Assembly: GCF_002787055.1 (NCBI RefSeq)
Contig: NZ_CP024808.1
Location: 310,001-374,000 of the forward strand
DNA: 64,000 bases
Direction of reading: 5' to 3'
DNA from: Candidatus Nitrosotenuis aquarius
Lineage (GTDB): Archaea; Thermoproteota; Nitrososphaeria; Nitrososphaerales; Nitrosopumilaceae
The notes beneath the pieces were generated by a model. It saw nothing but the letters and a program-made list of their open reading frames with translations. It was not told the DNA's origin and ran no database searches. Made by a program: the position numbers and the translations under genes. Shown here piece by piece: positions 44,799-52,827 of the stretch (positions are counted from its first letter, which is position 1; each line of letters opens with the position of its first letter).

Positions 44799-45404
44799 AT
44801 GAATACATACGTCAAGAACCGACGACTTCATTCACGCAGAGGAGTAGCCCCAGTCATTGCTACGCTGTTGCTAGTTGCAATAGCAGTGGTAGGCGGAGCA
44901 ATCGTCTTTGCGTACTCGCAAAACTTCTTTAGCTCATCACAGCTGAGCGGAAGACCAACAATTGAGGCAGTCAAGATTCTTGGTTATGATGCAAGAGCAA
45001 TCCCAACAATTGTCAATCAAAATGGCGTTGCATTTACAACTGCAGGAGGAGATGCTGATGCACTAAAAGAAGTAGACGAAGAGATAGCAGTCTATGTCAA
45101 AAATGATTCTGTCCAATCTATCACTATAGGTGAATTAAGATTTGGAGGCCAGACATACACGTATACTACCAATCCAGCAACACTAGGAGCTTTAACTGCA
45201 GGACAATATACCATTGCGGGAAGCGGTGCCGGTGACGGTATCATAAACAATCCCGTTGCAGAAGTTCTACCTGGGCAAACACTCAGTGTAGTTGTAGCAC
45301 TTAGCGAAGACATGAAGTCAGGACGAGACACACAATTCAAGATTACCACTACCAACGGAGCCGTATTCGTAGGCACCGTTGTGATAGGACAACAGAGTGG
45401 TTAA
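44799..45404 (+). CDS. type IV prepilin-like protein, 201 aa
   Basis: Prepilin with leader NRRLHSRRG and the hydrophobic helix VAPVIATLLLVAIAVVGGAIVFAYS, the signature of the archaeal pilin family with the RRGVAPVIAT start. The mature part has polar beta strands with many Thr, Ala and Gly, as in surface filaments. It is 68 bases after polB. The large surface protein starts 33 bases after its stop, so the two are probably co-transcribed. A short ATG frame at 44785 stops at once and is not the start. Confidence 0.88.
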   Translation: MNTYVKNRRLHSRRGVAPVIATLLLVAIAVVGGAIVFAYSQNFFSSSQLSGRPTIEAVKILGYDARAIPTIVNQNGVAFTTAGGDADALKEVDEEIAVYVKNDSVQSITIGELRFGGQTYTYTTNPATLGALTAGQYTIAGSGAGDGIINNPVAEVLPGQTLSVVVALSEDMKSGRDTQFKITTTNGAVFVGTVVIGQQSG

Positions 45405-45424
45405 TCCTCTCTTTTTCTTTTTAT

Positions 45425-45429
45425 GGAGG
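45425..45429 (+). promoter_or_regulatory. Shine-Dalgarno sequence of the surface protein gene
   Basis: GGAGG with an 8-base spacer to the ATG at 45438. It decides between this ATG and the upstream ATG at 45423, whose second and third codons contain the GGAGG. Shine-Dalgarno sites of this strength are rare in the window, where leaderless or overlapping starts dominate. Confidence 0.7.
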
Positions 45430-45437
45430 CACAAAAA

Positions 45438-47960
45438 ATGATAAAAACCTCTGAAAAAGCCTTTTTGATTTTATCAATAATGTTCATCATGTTGTCTGGA
45501 AACCTTGTCATGGTTTCCGCACAGCAAGAAAACTCTAATCTAATTTTAAGAATTGACATAAGCCCATCAAGCATAGAACAAACACAAGATGTGCACAAAA
45601 TAGGCCATGTTTGGCTTGAAAACAAATTGGGAAATCCAATCGCACTTCCTAATGATATTGTGATAAACTTGGAATCTGACAATTCTCAAATAATCTCAAT
45701 TCCACAGACAATTACAATTCCAGCAAACTCTGAGCATGCTGTTTTTGATCTATCTAGTACTGGAATCAAAGGACAGGCAAAGATCTTTGCCTCGTATGGT
45801 GATCAGACCGTGTTTGATACAGTATTTGTCGGCGACAGAGATGTTGACATTACAAATGACTTGCATTTGGTGATTAATTTGCCAACATCTGAGATGAATG
45901 TAAACTCGCAGATGCCATTTTCGCTATATCTGGAAAATTCCGAAGGCGTTGTAGCACAGGCGCCATTTGACATACCAGTATCAATAGAATATGAAGACAG
46001 CCTGGTGACTGTTGAATCACATGATCTAATCATCAAAAAAGGAAATAGCTATGTTTGGGGCACAATAACTACAAAAGACAAAGTAGGTAACGCGTTTGTT
46101 CGAGCATCATCGGACAAGCTAGGTGCCGACGAGGCAAAAGAAATCAAGATTTCATCGTCTGCACCGGCATCACTTGCAGTAAATATCTTCCCAGAGCAAA
46201 TCCCGGCAACGTTAACACGTGATATTGAAATCATTGTAAGCCTCATTGATTCTGATGGCTTACCGACGCTTGCACAACAAGACATCAAGTTGGAATTCTT
46301 CTCAGATGATATATCGGTGGATAATCAGCTGGACAAAAAAATCAAAGAGCAAAGCCTTGATGGCCTCATAAGAAAAGGCGAATTTAGTTATCACTTTAGT
46401 CCTAGTCTTGATTTTTTCAAAGAAAATCAAACCATAACAATTGGCGCCTCTACTAAGGGCTTGGGCGTAGCTACAGACACATTTGATACAGTAAAGCCAA
46501 TTACCACCACCAATCCTGTGGCAGAAAACAAGACCATGGCAATATTTACACTAGGCCAAATCCCGACCAAATCGCAAGCTGTCGTGGTATACCAGATAGG
46601 AATGCTGGCAGAAAAGGAAGACGATGAAGAGACTGGAACCATAACAACCGAAGAAGAGGAAGAACGGGTCTTTTTCCCGTTGATAATAAATGAAAACTAT
46701 GGTTCTACTGGCAGCCAACAAAAGATAAACATCATTTCCAGCAACGAGCTTTTGCTCAAAGTACTGGATGCCGGTTTGATTACTGCAGCATCATCCCATG
46801 GAACCGCAATAATACAGACAGGCCAAGAGACAGGCCAAGTCTCTGTATCGTCCACCATAAAGGGAATTGGATCTGCCACCACCACAACTGAGACAATAAA
46901 CACATTACGACAAGAACAAACAATGCTGTTTTCACCAACAGGTGCAAATTCTATCTTATTTGATAATAATGGCAGGTTTGATTTCTTTGTGATATCACTT
47001 GATACCAAGGGAAGGCCGACTCAGGTGGAAAACCAGATCCGATACCTGATAACACCAATTAATGAGATAGTCGCAATAGAAAAACCAAATACATTTGCAC
47101 ACGTAAATTTCCAAGGGAGCACAATCCAGTCTGAAGATGAAGGCACTATGATAATCAAGACAGTGCCAATCGGAGAATCGGCAGATGTTAGGCTGGAGGC
47201 ACAAAACACATTCACAAAAGAGCCCACTGCCAAGCTTACACTTGCTGTACCGCACCAAACAATGAATCCTGATGAGTCATACTCTGGCATAATTCAAGTA
47301 GTGGATTTTAATGACAATCCTGCTGTACTCAAAAGTGATCTTAGGGTAAAGCTAGACACAACAGAGCTAGGCATATTGCAGATGCCAGAAAACGTCATAA
47401 TCCCAACAGGCAAGTCTTTTGTGGAATTTCCGCTTGGTACTACTGATAAAATTGGAAGCACCATGATCTTGGCAAGTGGAAAGGGAATTGTAAGTGATGA
47501 TTATGATGTTGAGGTAAAGACACTAGCAACAAAGCTCAAGATAAGCATTGGAAGCGTTGAGGAACCCGTGCAGCTAGAGACGCCGACAGAGCTTAAAATC
47601 TACGTTGATGATGAAACCCAAAGTGCAGTAAGTGGCGCTACGATCAAGGTGATATCGACAGACTCTTCCATTATGCCGGATGTCATAACAACTGATTCTA
47701 GTGGAACTGCAACAATTCAATTCAATCCAAAGACTGCGCCCAAGATATCACTGGAGATCTTGGCCACTGCGGAGGGATACTCTGAGGATTCAAAGAAAAT
47801 CGACTTTGATGTAAGCGGAACAGTAGAGGATACCAGAACAGAGCTTCCACCTTGGATAATTTATGGTGCAATAGGGGGAATTGTTGCAATTGGCGGCGGT
47901 GTTTTTGCATTTTTGCGCAAGCCAAAGAAACAACAGGATGAAGACGAAATCTACGAATAG
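45438..47960 (+). CDS. large surface protein with Ig-like repeats and C-terminal anchor
   Basis: Exported protein of 840 residues. An N-terminal hydrophobic signal (residues about 8-27, ending VSAQQ) is followed by about seven beta-sandwich repeats of roughly 100 residues. Each has NP-type turns and GNA/GSA-type strands, as in invasin/BIg2-type modules (for example SGATIKVISTDSS near the end). A C-terminal helix (WIIYGAIGGIVAIGGGVFAFL) and a short charged tail KPKKQQDEDE anchor it. Probable S-layer-associated or adhesion protein. It lies downstream of a prepilin, so filament attachment is possible. Confidence 0.85.
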   Translation: MIKTSEKAFLILSIMFIMLSGNLVMVSAQQENSNLILRIDISPSSIEQTQDVHKIGHVWLENKLGNPIALPNDIVINLESDNSQIISIPQTITIPANSEHAVFDLSSTGIKGQAKIFASYGDQTVFDTVFVGDRDVDITNDLHLVINLPTSEMNVNSQMPFSLYLENSEGVVAQAPFDIPVSIEYEDSLVTVESHDLIIKKGNSYVWGTITTKDKVGNAFVRASSDKLGADEAKEIKISSSAPASLAVNIFPEQIPATLTRDIEIIVSLIDSDGLPTLAQQDIKLEFFSDDISVDNQLDKKIKEQSLDGLIRKGEFSYHFSPSLDFFKENQTITIGASTKGLGVATDTFDTVKPITTTNPVAENKTMAIFTLGQIPTKSQAVVVYQIGMLAEKEDDEETGTITTEEEEERVFFPLIINENYGSTGSQQKINIISSNELLLKVLDAGLITAASSHGTAIIQTGQETGQVSVSSTIKGIGSATTTTETINTLRQEQTMLFSPTGANSILFDNNGRFDFFVISLDTKGRPTQVENQIRYLITPINEIVAIEKPNTFAHVNFQGSTIQSEDEGTMIIKTVPIGESADVRLEAQNTFTKEPTAKLTLAVPHQTMNPDESYSGIIQVVDFNDNPAVLKSDLRVKLDTTELGILQMPENVIIPTGKSFVEFPLGTTDKIGSTMILASGKGIVSDDYDVEVKTLATKLKISIGSVEEPVQLETPTELKIYVDDETQSAVSGATIKVISTDSSIMPDVITTDSSGTATIQFNPKTAPKISLEILATAEGYSEDSKKIDFDVSGTVEDTRTELPPWIIYGAIGGIVAIGGGVFAFLRKPKKQQDEDEIYE

Positions 47961-48890
47961 CTATATTGGGAATCTGCCGCACATCCTGCAGAATCTAGAG
48001 TTTTCCTCTATCATACCACGACAGTCTGGACAAAAATTATCATGAGACTGCTTTAGAGTGTGGTATTTTTTGAAAATCTCATAGTAATGCATGGATTCCT
48101 TGGTTCTGATGGTTACGTTGTCGCTTGACTTGATTTTTCTTGCCTTTTCAAAGAATACGTCATCTGGAATTGCCCAATCAAAGAATCCTGTCAATCCTTG
48201 GGTTCCGGCGCCTTCCTGCATGGGGGATTTTTGGCGCCACACTATGCTGTTTGGAATTGTATTTTCAAAGGTCTTTCTTAGGATGAATTTGCCGTATTTT
48301 TTGTCATCATGCGTCCCTACTAGGTCGCCTGGTGACAGACCGCTTGCAAATTCCACTACATCCTGATGGCAAAACGGTGATTCGACTGTCACTCCAAGTG
48401 CCTTTCCTATTTTTTGTGATGGAAAATGCATGATTTTTGCAATTCTTGCTAGGTCTTTTTTTAATTCGTCGTCTGATTTTGACATTAGAAAATTATATCC
48501 CGCAAAGAGCTCGTCTGCACCGTCACCTGTTATTATTTTGTCAAATCCCTGTTTTTTTACCTCAGATATTGCCAAGTATGGCACCACATTGTTTCGAATT
48601 TCAATGTCGTTGAAATTGCCTAGGATCTTAATTGTCTGCTCTATTGCGTCAAGGATCTGCAAGATATCGTACATGTATGTGGATAACGGCAATCCGAACT
48701 CCTTTGCCGCCATTTGTGAATATGTCAGATCATGTGCAATGTGATCCTTTGATATTATGACAAGGCAGTCTGGCTTTTTTTCCTTGAGCAGATATGCAAG
48801 AATTGTGCTGTCTAATCCACCAGACAGTGCCAAGTGTTTTGCTGTACAGGAATTTGCTGCATTGTATAACAGCTCAAAAATCTTTTGCAT
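47961..48890 (-). CDS. asparagine-synthase-like ATP-pyrophosphatase with C-terminal zinc ribbon
   Basis: Protein of 309 residues with the PP-loop SGGLDSTI (about residues 22-29) and the downstream GDGADELFAGYN of asparagine synthase B C-terminal domains. The N-terminal glutaminase half is missing, so the nitrogen source must be ammonia or a partner. The last 30 residues form a zinc ribbon (CPDC, then CRMCG). The substrate may not be aspartate. ATG at 48914 is an alternative start. The gene converges with the surface protein gene, with no bases between the stops. Confidence 0.82.
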   Translation of the reverse strand: MQKIFELLYNAANSCTAKHLALSGGLDSTILAYLLKEKKPDCLVIISKDHIAHDLTYSQMAAKEFGLPLSTYMYDILQILDAIEQTIKILGNFNDIEIRNNVVPYLAISEVKKQGFDKIITGDGADELFAGYNFLMSKSDDELKKDLARIAKIMHFPSQKIGKALGVTVESPFCHQDVVEFASGLSPGDLVGTHDDKKYGKFILRKTFENTIPNSIVWRQKSPMQEGAGTQGLTGFFDWAIPDDVFFEKARKIKSSDNVTIRTKESMHYYEIFKKYHTLKQSHDNFCPDCRGMIEENSRFCRMCGRFPI

Positions 48891-48993
48891 TGTGTTGTTG
48901 TGTAAAAAAATCAATTAAGGTTTTTGCGATTAGCTGAAGCTAGTTTTGATTCAACAATTCTTGATTAGAAATTTTGTAAAATTCATTGTTAAC

Positions 48994-49002
48994 TTTAAAT
49001 AG
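48994..49002 (+). promoter_or_regulatory. TATA box of the HTH regulator gene
   Basis: TTTAAATAG centred 27 bases before the ATG at 49025. It supports that ATG rather than the longer frame from 48986, which would start upstream of the transcript. Confidence 0.6.
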
Positions 49003-49024
49003 ATTAAACAAGGACTTTTGCATA

Positions 49025-49441
49025 ATGTTACTTCCTGCCGAAATAGAATCAAAGACGCTGATTCCAGCACTGCGTGCAATCTTGGCAAAAAAGCTTGCCG
49101 AGGACCACAAAGTTCGAGAAGACGAAATATCAAAAATGCTTGGAGTAACACAGGCGGCAATAAGCAACTACATCCGTGGAACGCGCGGTGATCCAAAACT
49201 AATCGAAAAACTAGTCTCTGACAAGCAAGTATCTGAGATGATAAACGAGCTTTCCGACAGACTGTCATCAGATATGGCATATACGCCATCAAGCCTGGCA
49301 AAATTCATCAGCCTTTGCAATTACATCAAATCTAGTCTGTTGATCTGCGAGATTCACCACAAACTAGAATCAAACATTGATGAGGCAATCTGCAAGGAAT
49401 GTGAAAACATGCTGCTAAAGGGCCCAGGCTCTGTATACTAG
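49025..49441 (+). CDS. archaeal HTH transcriptional regulator
   Basis: Predicted DNA-binding protein of 138 residues. The helix-turn-helix is at about residues 28-50 (EDEISKMLGVTQAAISNYIRG), followed by a helical dimerisation region. Two CxxC-spaced or nearby cysteines near the C-terminus (CKECENM) may bind metal or form a redox switch. The start is chosen from the TATA box 27 bases upstream. It converges with the Alba-like gene; stops overlap by four bases. Target genes are unknown. Confidence 0.88.
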   Translation: MLLPAEIESKTLIPALRAILAKKLAEDHKVREDEISKMLGVTQAAISNYIRGTRGDPKLIEKLVSDKQVSEMINELSDRLSSDMAYTPSSLAKFISLCNYIKSSLLICEIHHKLESNIDEAICKECENMLLKGPGSVY

Positions 49442-49725
49442 GTCTTTGAAATAGAAATTTCTATTGTGGATAGCATCCTTTTGCCAAACTCGCTTTCCGA
49501 GTCCAGCTTGATGTGGTCCAGCTTGCAGGAATTATGAAGCATTTTTTCCACTATGATATTTGCAATGGCAACTGCGGCCGGTATGTTGAGTCCTTTTGCA
49601 AGCAAGACTGCCTTGCCATGTTTATTTATGATAGTAAATACATCAAGTGCGGATGGCATTATTGGATCGTTTCTTACAAAATACGTGTATGGAGGATGTT
49701 GGGCGATCTGTTTTGTTTCTTCCAT
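49438..49725 (-). CDS. Alba-like nucleic-acid-binding protein
   Basis: Small protein of 95 residues with the Alba fold: a beta strand (YTYFVRNDPIMPSALDVFTIINKHGKAVLLAKGLNIP is the core region) and a helix AAVAIANIIVEKML. Alba proteins coat DNA and RNA. The lysine of the conserved loop appears as AKGLNIP rather than the KxKGRAI seen in canonical Alba, so binding strength may differ. ATG at 49734 is an alternative start. It is 60 bases downstream of rpoK on the same strand. Confidence 0.85.
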   Translation of the reverse strand: MEETKQIAQHPPYTYFVRNDPIMPSALDVFTIINKHGKAVLLAKGLNIPAAVAIANIIVEKMLHNSCKLDHIKLDSESEFGKRMLSTIEISISKT

Positions 49726-49785
49726 ACTAATCATTCAGTCTCTCCCAAAAATTAATTCTATTAAGTTTTGTCGACGATTCATCCA

Positions 49786-50286
49786 CTAGTTAAAATAATC
49801 AATTGGGATGTTTTGGTAATCCCCGTTTGGCAATCTTCTTTTAATGACAATTGGTATTGCGTAATCGTCAAGCTCTTTTAGTGCAATGTCTAGTGAGGTT
49901 CTGGCGTCTGCTGGAATCTCGATGAATGGCGGTGCTCCCTGTGATAATTGTAATGCGCGTGCGCCCAAAATTCTCGCCTTTTCAAATCTGGTCAGGTTTG
50001 GTGGTCCTATTGCTATCTTGCCTTTGCCTGCAAGCGGGATTTCTGTTATTTCGTGGACTGGGTCTATGTCGATGATTTCGCGAGTTTCCATTGCCTTGAT
50101 TTTTTTGTCCAGTTCTGCTCGCTCGTCGTCTGTTAGCTCTTTGGTCTCGAAAATCTTCTTGTATGCGTTGATGGCATCCTCCATCGTGGTGTCTTCTGCC
50201 ATCTCTTCGCCAGCTGGTCTGACAAATTCAGGTTCTTCCTCTATTTCTTCTGGAGCTTCAATCTCAACTTCTTCAGGATCCGACAA
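49786..50286 (-). CDS. rpoK: RNA polymerase subunit K (Rpo6) with long acidic N-terminus
   Basis: Subunit of archaeal RNA polymerase, homologue of RPB6/omega. The core of about 65 residues is at the C-terminus (LTRFEKARILGARALQLSQGAPP and ALKELDDYAIPIVIKRRLP). It is preceded by about 97 residues, the first 30 very acidic. Most archaeal RpoK lack this, but eukaryotic RPB6 has an acidic N-terminus. The frame is open to a TTG at 50364, but the TTG at 50286 lies 27 bases after a TATA box centred at 50313, so I choose it (166 residues). Confidence 0.9.
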   Translation of the reverse strand: MSDPEEVEIEAPEEIEEEPEFVRPAGEEMAEDTTMEDAINAYKKIFETKELTDDERAELDKKIKAMETREIIDIDPVHEITEIPLAGKGKIAIGPPNLTRFEKARILGARALQLSQGAPPFIEIPADARTSLDIALKELDDYAIPIVIKRRLPNGDYQNIPIDYFN

Positions 50287-50308
50287 GTGAAAAAACTCTC
50301 TAATGCGG

Positions 50309-50317
50309 TTATATATT
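50309..50317. promoter_or_regulatory. shared bidirectional TATA element
   Basis: TTATATATT, nearly symmetrical, lies exactly 27 bases from the TTG of rpoK (minus, 50286) and 27 bases from a TTG at 50340 (plus). One TATA box may therefore serve both divergent genes. This placement also decides the rpoK start. Confidence 0.55.
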
Positions 50318-50369
50318 CCAATTCGCGCAATCTGGTGTATTGAGCGCAGGTACAGTATCGACAACTAGG

Positions 50370-50720
50370 ATGATTCTGGAGATCAGGGGCAAATCAAAGC
50401 TAGACTGCGAGCTGAAAAGACACCTCTCCCCAAAAACAGTTGGAATAATCATGAGATCCCTGCCGCTTGATGGCAATGCGCACTTTATGGGCCAAAACAT
50501 TGTCTATTTTGAAACAAAGGTAAATTCTGGAATAGAGCGACAGAAAAAGGAATTCAAAAAAGGCGACATTGCTTTTACTCCTGCGGGCTCTAGCATCTGT
50601 TTGTTTGTGTCCGATGTTGTCACATCAAAGCCACTAACGCCAATTGGGAAAATTCTCACAAATGTTGATGCGCTAAAAGATGTAACGTCTGGCGATGTGA
50701 TTTCGCTGTATCTAGGCTGA
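50370..50720 (+). CDS. cyclophilin-like fold protein (DUF369/COG2164 type)
   Basis: Protein of 116 residues with a beta-barrel cyclophilin-like fold: ILEIRGKSKLDCELKRHLSPKTVG and KKGDIAFTPAGSSICLF are characteristic. It lacks the active-site residues of prolyl isomerases, and no activity is established. TTG at 50340 is an alternative start 27 bases from the TATA box; the ATG at 50370 starts at the first strand of the fold. It converges with the S25e gene (stops overlap by nine bases). Confidence 0.8.
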   Translation: MILEIRGKSKLDCELKRHLSPKTVGIIMRSLPLDGNAHFMGQNIVYFETKVNSGIERQKKEFKKGDIAFTPAGSSICLFVSDVVTSKPLTPIGKILTNVDALKDVTSGDVISLYLG

Positions 50721-51035
50721 CTGGTAAATCCAGTGCCCTGAAAATCCGCCTGCTCGCTTTACTGCTCCCTTTTTGAGCAAGCCGACAAGGCATGCGTTTG
50801 CAGCAGAGATCTTGACTCCTGTCTGCTTTGCTAGTTCTTGGATGGTAAGATAATTGTTTGATTTTATGAGCTTGAGTGCTTGGTCTTCGGCTAGAATAAC
50901 TGTGATTTCGGCTTTTCTTTCTGTCTTTTCTCCCTTTTTGTCTTTCTTGTCTTTTTTGCCTCCAGCATCTTTTGCCTTGGAGTCATCTTGCGATTTTTCC
51001 ATGGCTGCTGCTCCCTTTTTCTTTGCTCCGCCCAT
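50712..51035 (-). CDS. rps25e: 30S ribosomal protein S25e
   Basis: Small ribosomal subunit protein shared by archaea and eukaryotes. The 107-residue product has a lysine-rich disordered N-terminus (GGKKDKKDKKGEKTE) followed by the winged-helix core (EITVILAEDQALKLIKSNNYLTIQELAKQTGVKISAANACL region). The frame is open to 51086, but the ATG at 51035 is 26 bases from a clear TATA box. S25e is present in thaumarchaea and most crenarchaea and absent from many euryarchaea, which fits the taxonomic call. Confidence 0.93.
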   Translation of the reverse strand: MGGAKKKGAAAMEKSQDDSKAKDAGGKKDKKDKKGEKTERKAEITVILAEDQALKLIKSNNYLTIQELAKQTGVKISAANACLVGLLKKGAVKRAGGFSGHWIYQSA

Positions 51036-51056
51036 GTGTCTTGTGCAAAATACTCC

Positions 51057-51066
51057 ATTTATAAAC
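51057..51066 (-). promoter_or_regulatory. TATA box of the S25e gene
   Basis: GTTTATAAAT read on the minus strand, centred 26 bases before the ATG at 51035. It fixes the S25e start and implies a leaderless message. Confidence 0.7.
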
Positions 51067-51152
51067 GATAGAGCACATGATTGCAAAAATATTATCCGTA
51101 CGAAAAAAACACACTAGTCTTACTATACAATAGTATAACAAGTCAAATTATA

Positions 51153-51509
51153 ATGGCCAGAAGGTACATCAACCGTAATACCAAGGAGCATTTTAAGCGA
51201 CTTGCAAGTTATGATGATTCCCCAAAGCATGTTACGGAAAAGGGGCCTGCCATTCCAGAATTTGACGAGACACTAAAGCCAAAGAGAATAATCTATCTCA
51301 AGGATATGGAATCTCATCCAAGTACGTTTGAGGATGTGGTCAATGAAAAGATTACCGATCTGTGCAATGTAGCAGAGGAGACAAGCCAATACATAAAACA
51401 GGTCAATGACCATCTGGACAAGCAAAAGATCAAAATAGAAGAGCTCAAAAAGCTGCAAAAAACCTACGAATCTCAGATGCGCAGCCTTGAAGGAAAGTCT
51501 GAAAATTAA
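51153..51509 (+). CDS. coiled-coil hypothetical protein, 118 aa
   Basis: Basic N-terminus (MARRYINRNTKEHFKR), a central segment with KPKRIIYLKD, and a C-terminal coiled coil of about 45 residues (heptads in VNDHLDKQKIKIEELKKLQKTYESQM). No family recognised. The frame opens at 51081, but the ATG at 51153 is preceded by an AT-rich box (TACTATACAATAG, 51121-51133), so I choose it. It is divergent from S25e and convergent with the receiver gene (stops overlap by four bases). Confidence 0.7.
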   Translation: MARRYINRNTKEHFKRLASYDDSPKHVTEKGPAIPEFDETLKPKRIIYLKDMESHPSTFEDVVNEKITDLCNVAEETSQYIKQVNDHLDKQKIKIEELKKLQKTYESQMRSLEGKSEN

Positions 51510-51886
51510 ATTCTTCCGTGCTTGCTTAGTGCGATTGCCATCTGTGATGAATCAAACGGTTTTAGGATATAATCAATTGCACCTGCTCGCATCGCGTCCT
51601 GTACAATGTGGATTTTTCCAGTGGATGAGACCATTACTACTTTGGCGTTTGGGTCTAGCTTTTTTATTGCGCGCAAAGCCTGGATTCCGTCTGCCTTTGG
51701 CATCAAAATATCCATTGTAACCAGGGTTGGATGGAATTCTTTGTATTTTATTACTGCCTCTATTCCGTCTCCTGCTTCTATGATTTTGTTGGAAAGATGA
51801 TTTTGCTCAACTATGGTTCTAATGGCTCGCCTTGTAAATGGGGAATCATCCACTATCATAATTGATGGCTCGTAATCTTCGCTCAT
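51506..51886 (-). CDS. stand-alone CheY-like receiver
   Basis: Single receiver domain of 126 residues. The acidic pair is in IMIVDDSPFTRRAIR (D12-D13), the phospho-acceptor Asp in LVTMDILMPKADG at about 58, the Ser/Thr switch in MVSSTG and the Lys in LKPFDSSQ. It is the CheY type seen in archaeal chemotaxis and signal networks, but no che genes are nearby. The start overlaps the stop of the four-CBS gene by four bases, so receiver and CBS protein are co-translated. Confidence 0.95.
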   Translation of the reverse strand: MSEDYEPSIMIVDDSPFTRRAIRTIVEQNHLSNKIIEAGDGIEAVIKYKEFHPTLVTMDILMPKADGIQALRAIKKLDPNAKVVMVSSTGKIHIVQDAMRAGAIDYILKPFDSSQMAIALSKHGRI

Positions 51887-52728
51887 TTTAGATCCGCCAG
51901 TGCATGTAACACGTTTGATTTGTTGAGGATTCCAATCATTTCTCCGTCCTTTTGTACTCCTATAGAGTCGATTTTCTCATCTAGGAGCAGTTTTGCGGCA
52001 TCGCGCATTGTGTAGTTTGAGGGTATTGTGATTAGCCCCTCAGTCATTATTTCACCAGTTATCTGCGCACCGACAAACCCTGACTCTGACCATAATCCGT
52101 CATCGTCGGAATAGTTGGAATCGTGGACTATGCTGAGCTTGTCCGTCGCTAAGCTTGTCCTGAAAATGTCGCCATTTGTTATGATTCCAAGCGGATTGTT
52201 GTTGTCTGTGACTACAACTCTGGATATATCACAGGTGATCATCTTTTTGAGAATCTCGTGAATTTTAGAGTGGTGCGGCGCTGCAAAAAAGCTCACCGTC
52301 ATGTAATCAGAGACCTTGGATGTGCCCGGATCTGTGGCGACAAAATAATTGATCAAATCGCTTTTAGTCACAATTCCTTCGAGCCTGTCCTTGGAGCCAA
52401 TTCCAAGTGAGCTTATCTTGTTTATCATCATCATCTGTGCTGCCTGCTTGCATGTCATTGTATCCACGACAAAGCAAATCTGGTTCATTATTTCCGATGC
52501 ATAGATCTCATCTAGTTTTCTTTTACTCCTGTCAATGTACAAAAATCGAATAATGTCCTTGTCGCTAATTACGCCTACCGGCTTTTGGCCATTATTTACA
52601 AAGATCTTGCTTATCTTGTTTGCGACCATGTGAAATATTGCGTCCTGCATGGTCTGGTTTTCCTGAACCATGATGACATCAGTGCTTTTTATCTCCGATA
52701 TGGTGTCCTCCTGCTCTGCGCGTAACAT
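51883..52728 (-). CDS. four-CBS-domain protein
   Basis: Soluble regulatory protein of 281 residues composed of two CBS pairs. Motifs are STDVIMVQENQTMQDA, ASEIMNQICFVVDTMT, VSDYMTVSFFAAPHHSKI and GEIMTEGLITIPSNYTM, each followed by a GIITxxD-type strand. CBS pairs bind adenosine nucleotides and sense energy or SAM state. No DNA-binding domain is attached. It is coupled to the receiver gene (four-base overlap), so the pair may convert energy state into a signalling output. Confidence 0.93.
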   Translation of the reverse strand: MLRAEQEDTISEIKSTDVIMVQENQTMQDAIFHMVANKISKIFVNNGQKPVGVISDKDIIRFLYIDRSKRKLDEIYASEIMNQICFVVDTMTCKQAAQMMMINKISSLGIGSKDRLEGIVTKSDLINYFVATDPGTSKVSDYMTVSFFAAPHHSKIHEILKKMITCDISRVVVTDNNNPLGIITNGDIFRTSLATDKLSIVHDSNYSDDDGLWSESGFVGAQITGEIMTEGLITIPSNYTMRDAAKLLLDEKIDSIGVQKDGEMIGILNKSNVLHALADLK

Positions 52729-52769
52729 CTATTCTAATTGGGCAATTTGGAAATTTTATCTCCCAGTTA

Positions 52770-52786
52770 GTTTGTTTCAAACAAAC
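52770..52786. promoter_or_regulatory. palindrome between divergent genes
   Basis: GTTTGTTT-C-AAACAAAC, a perfect 8-base inverted repeat with one central base. It lies between the four-CBS gene (start 52728) and the small zinc protein gene (start 52828), just upstream of the latter's TATA box. The layout is that of a repressor or activator site. Confidence 0.55.
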
Positions 52787-52797
52787 ATCAAGTCCAA

Positions 52798-52808
52798 CTA
52801 TAAATAAT
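52798..52808 (+). promoter_or_regulatory. TATA box of the small zinc protein gene
   Basis: CTATAAATAAT, centred 25 bases before the ATG at 52828, a near-consensus archaeal TATA box and evidence for a leaderless message. Confidence 0.7.
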
Positions 52809-52827
52809 ATAAGTCCGCAGAAAACCC

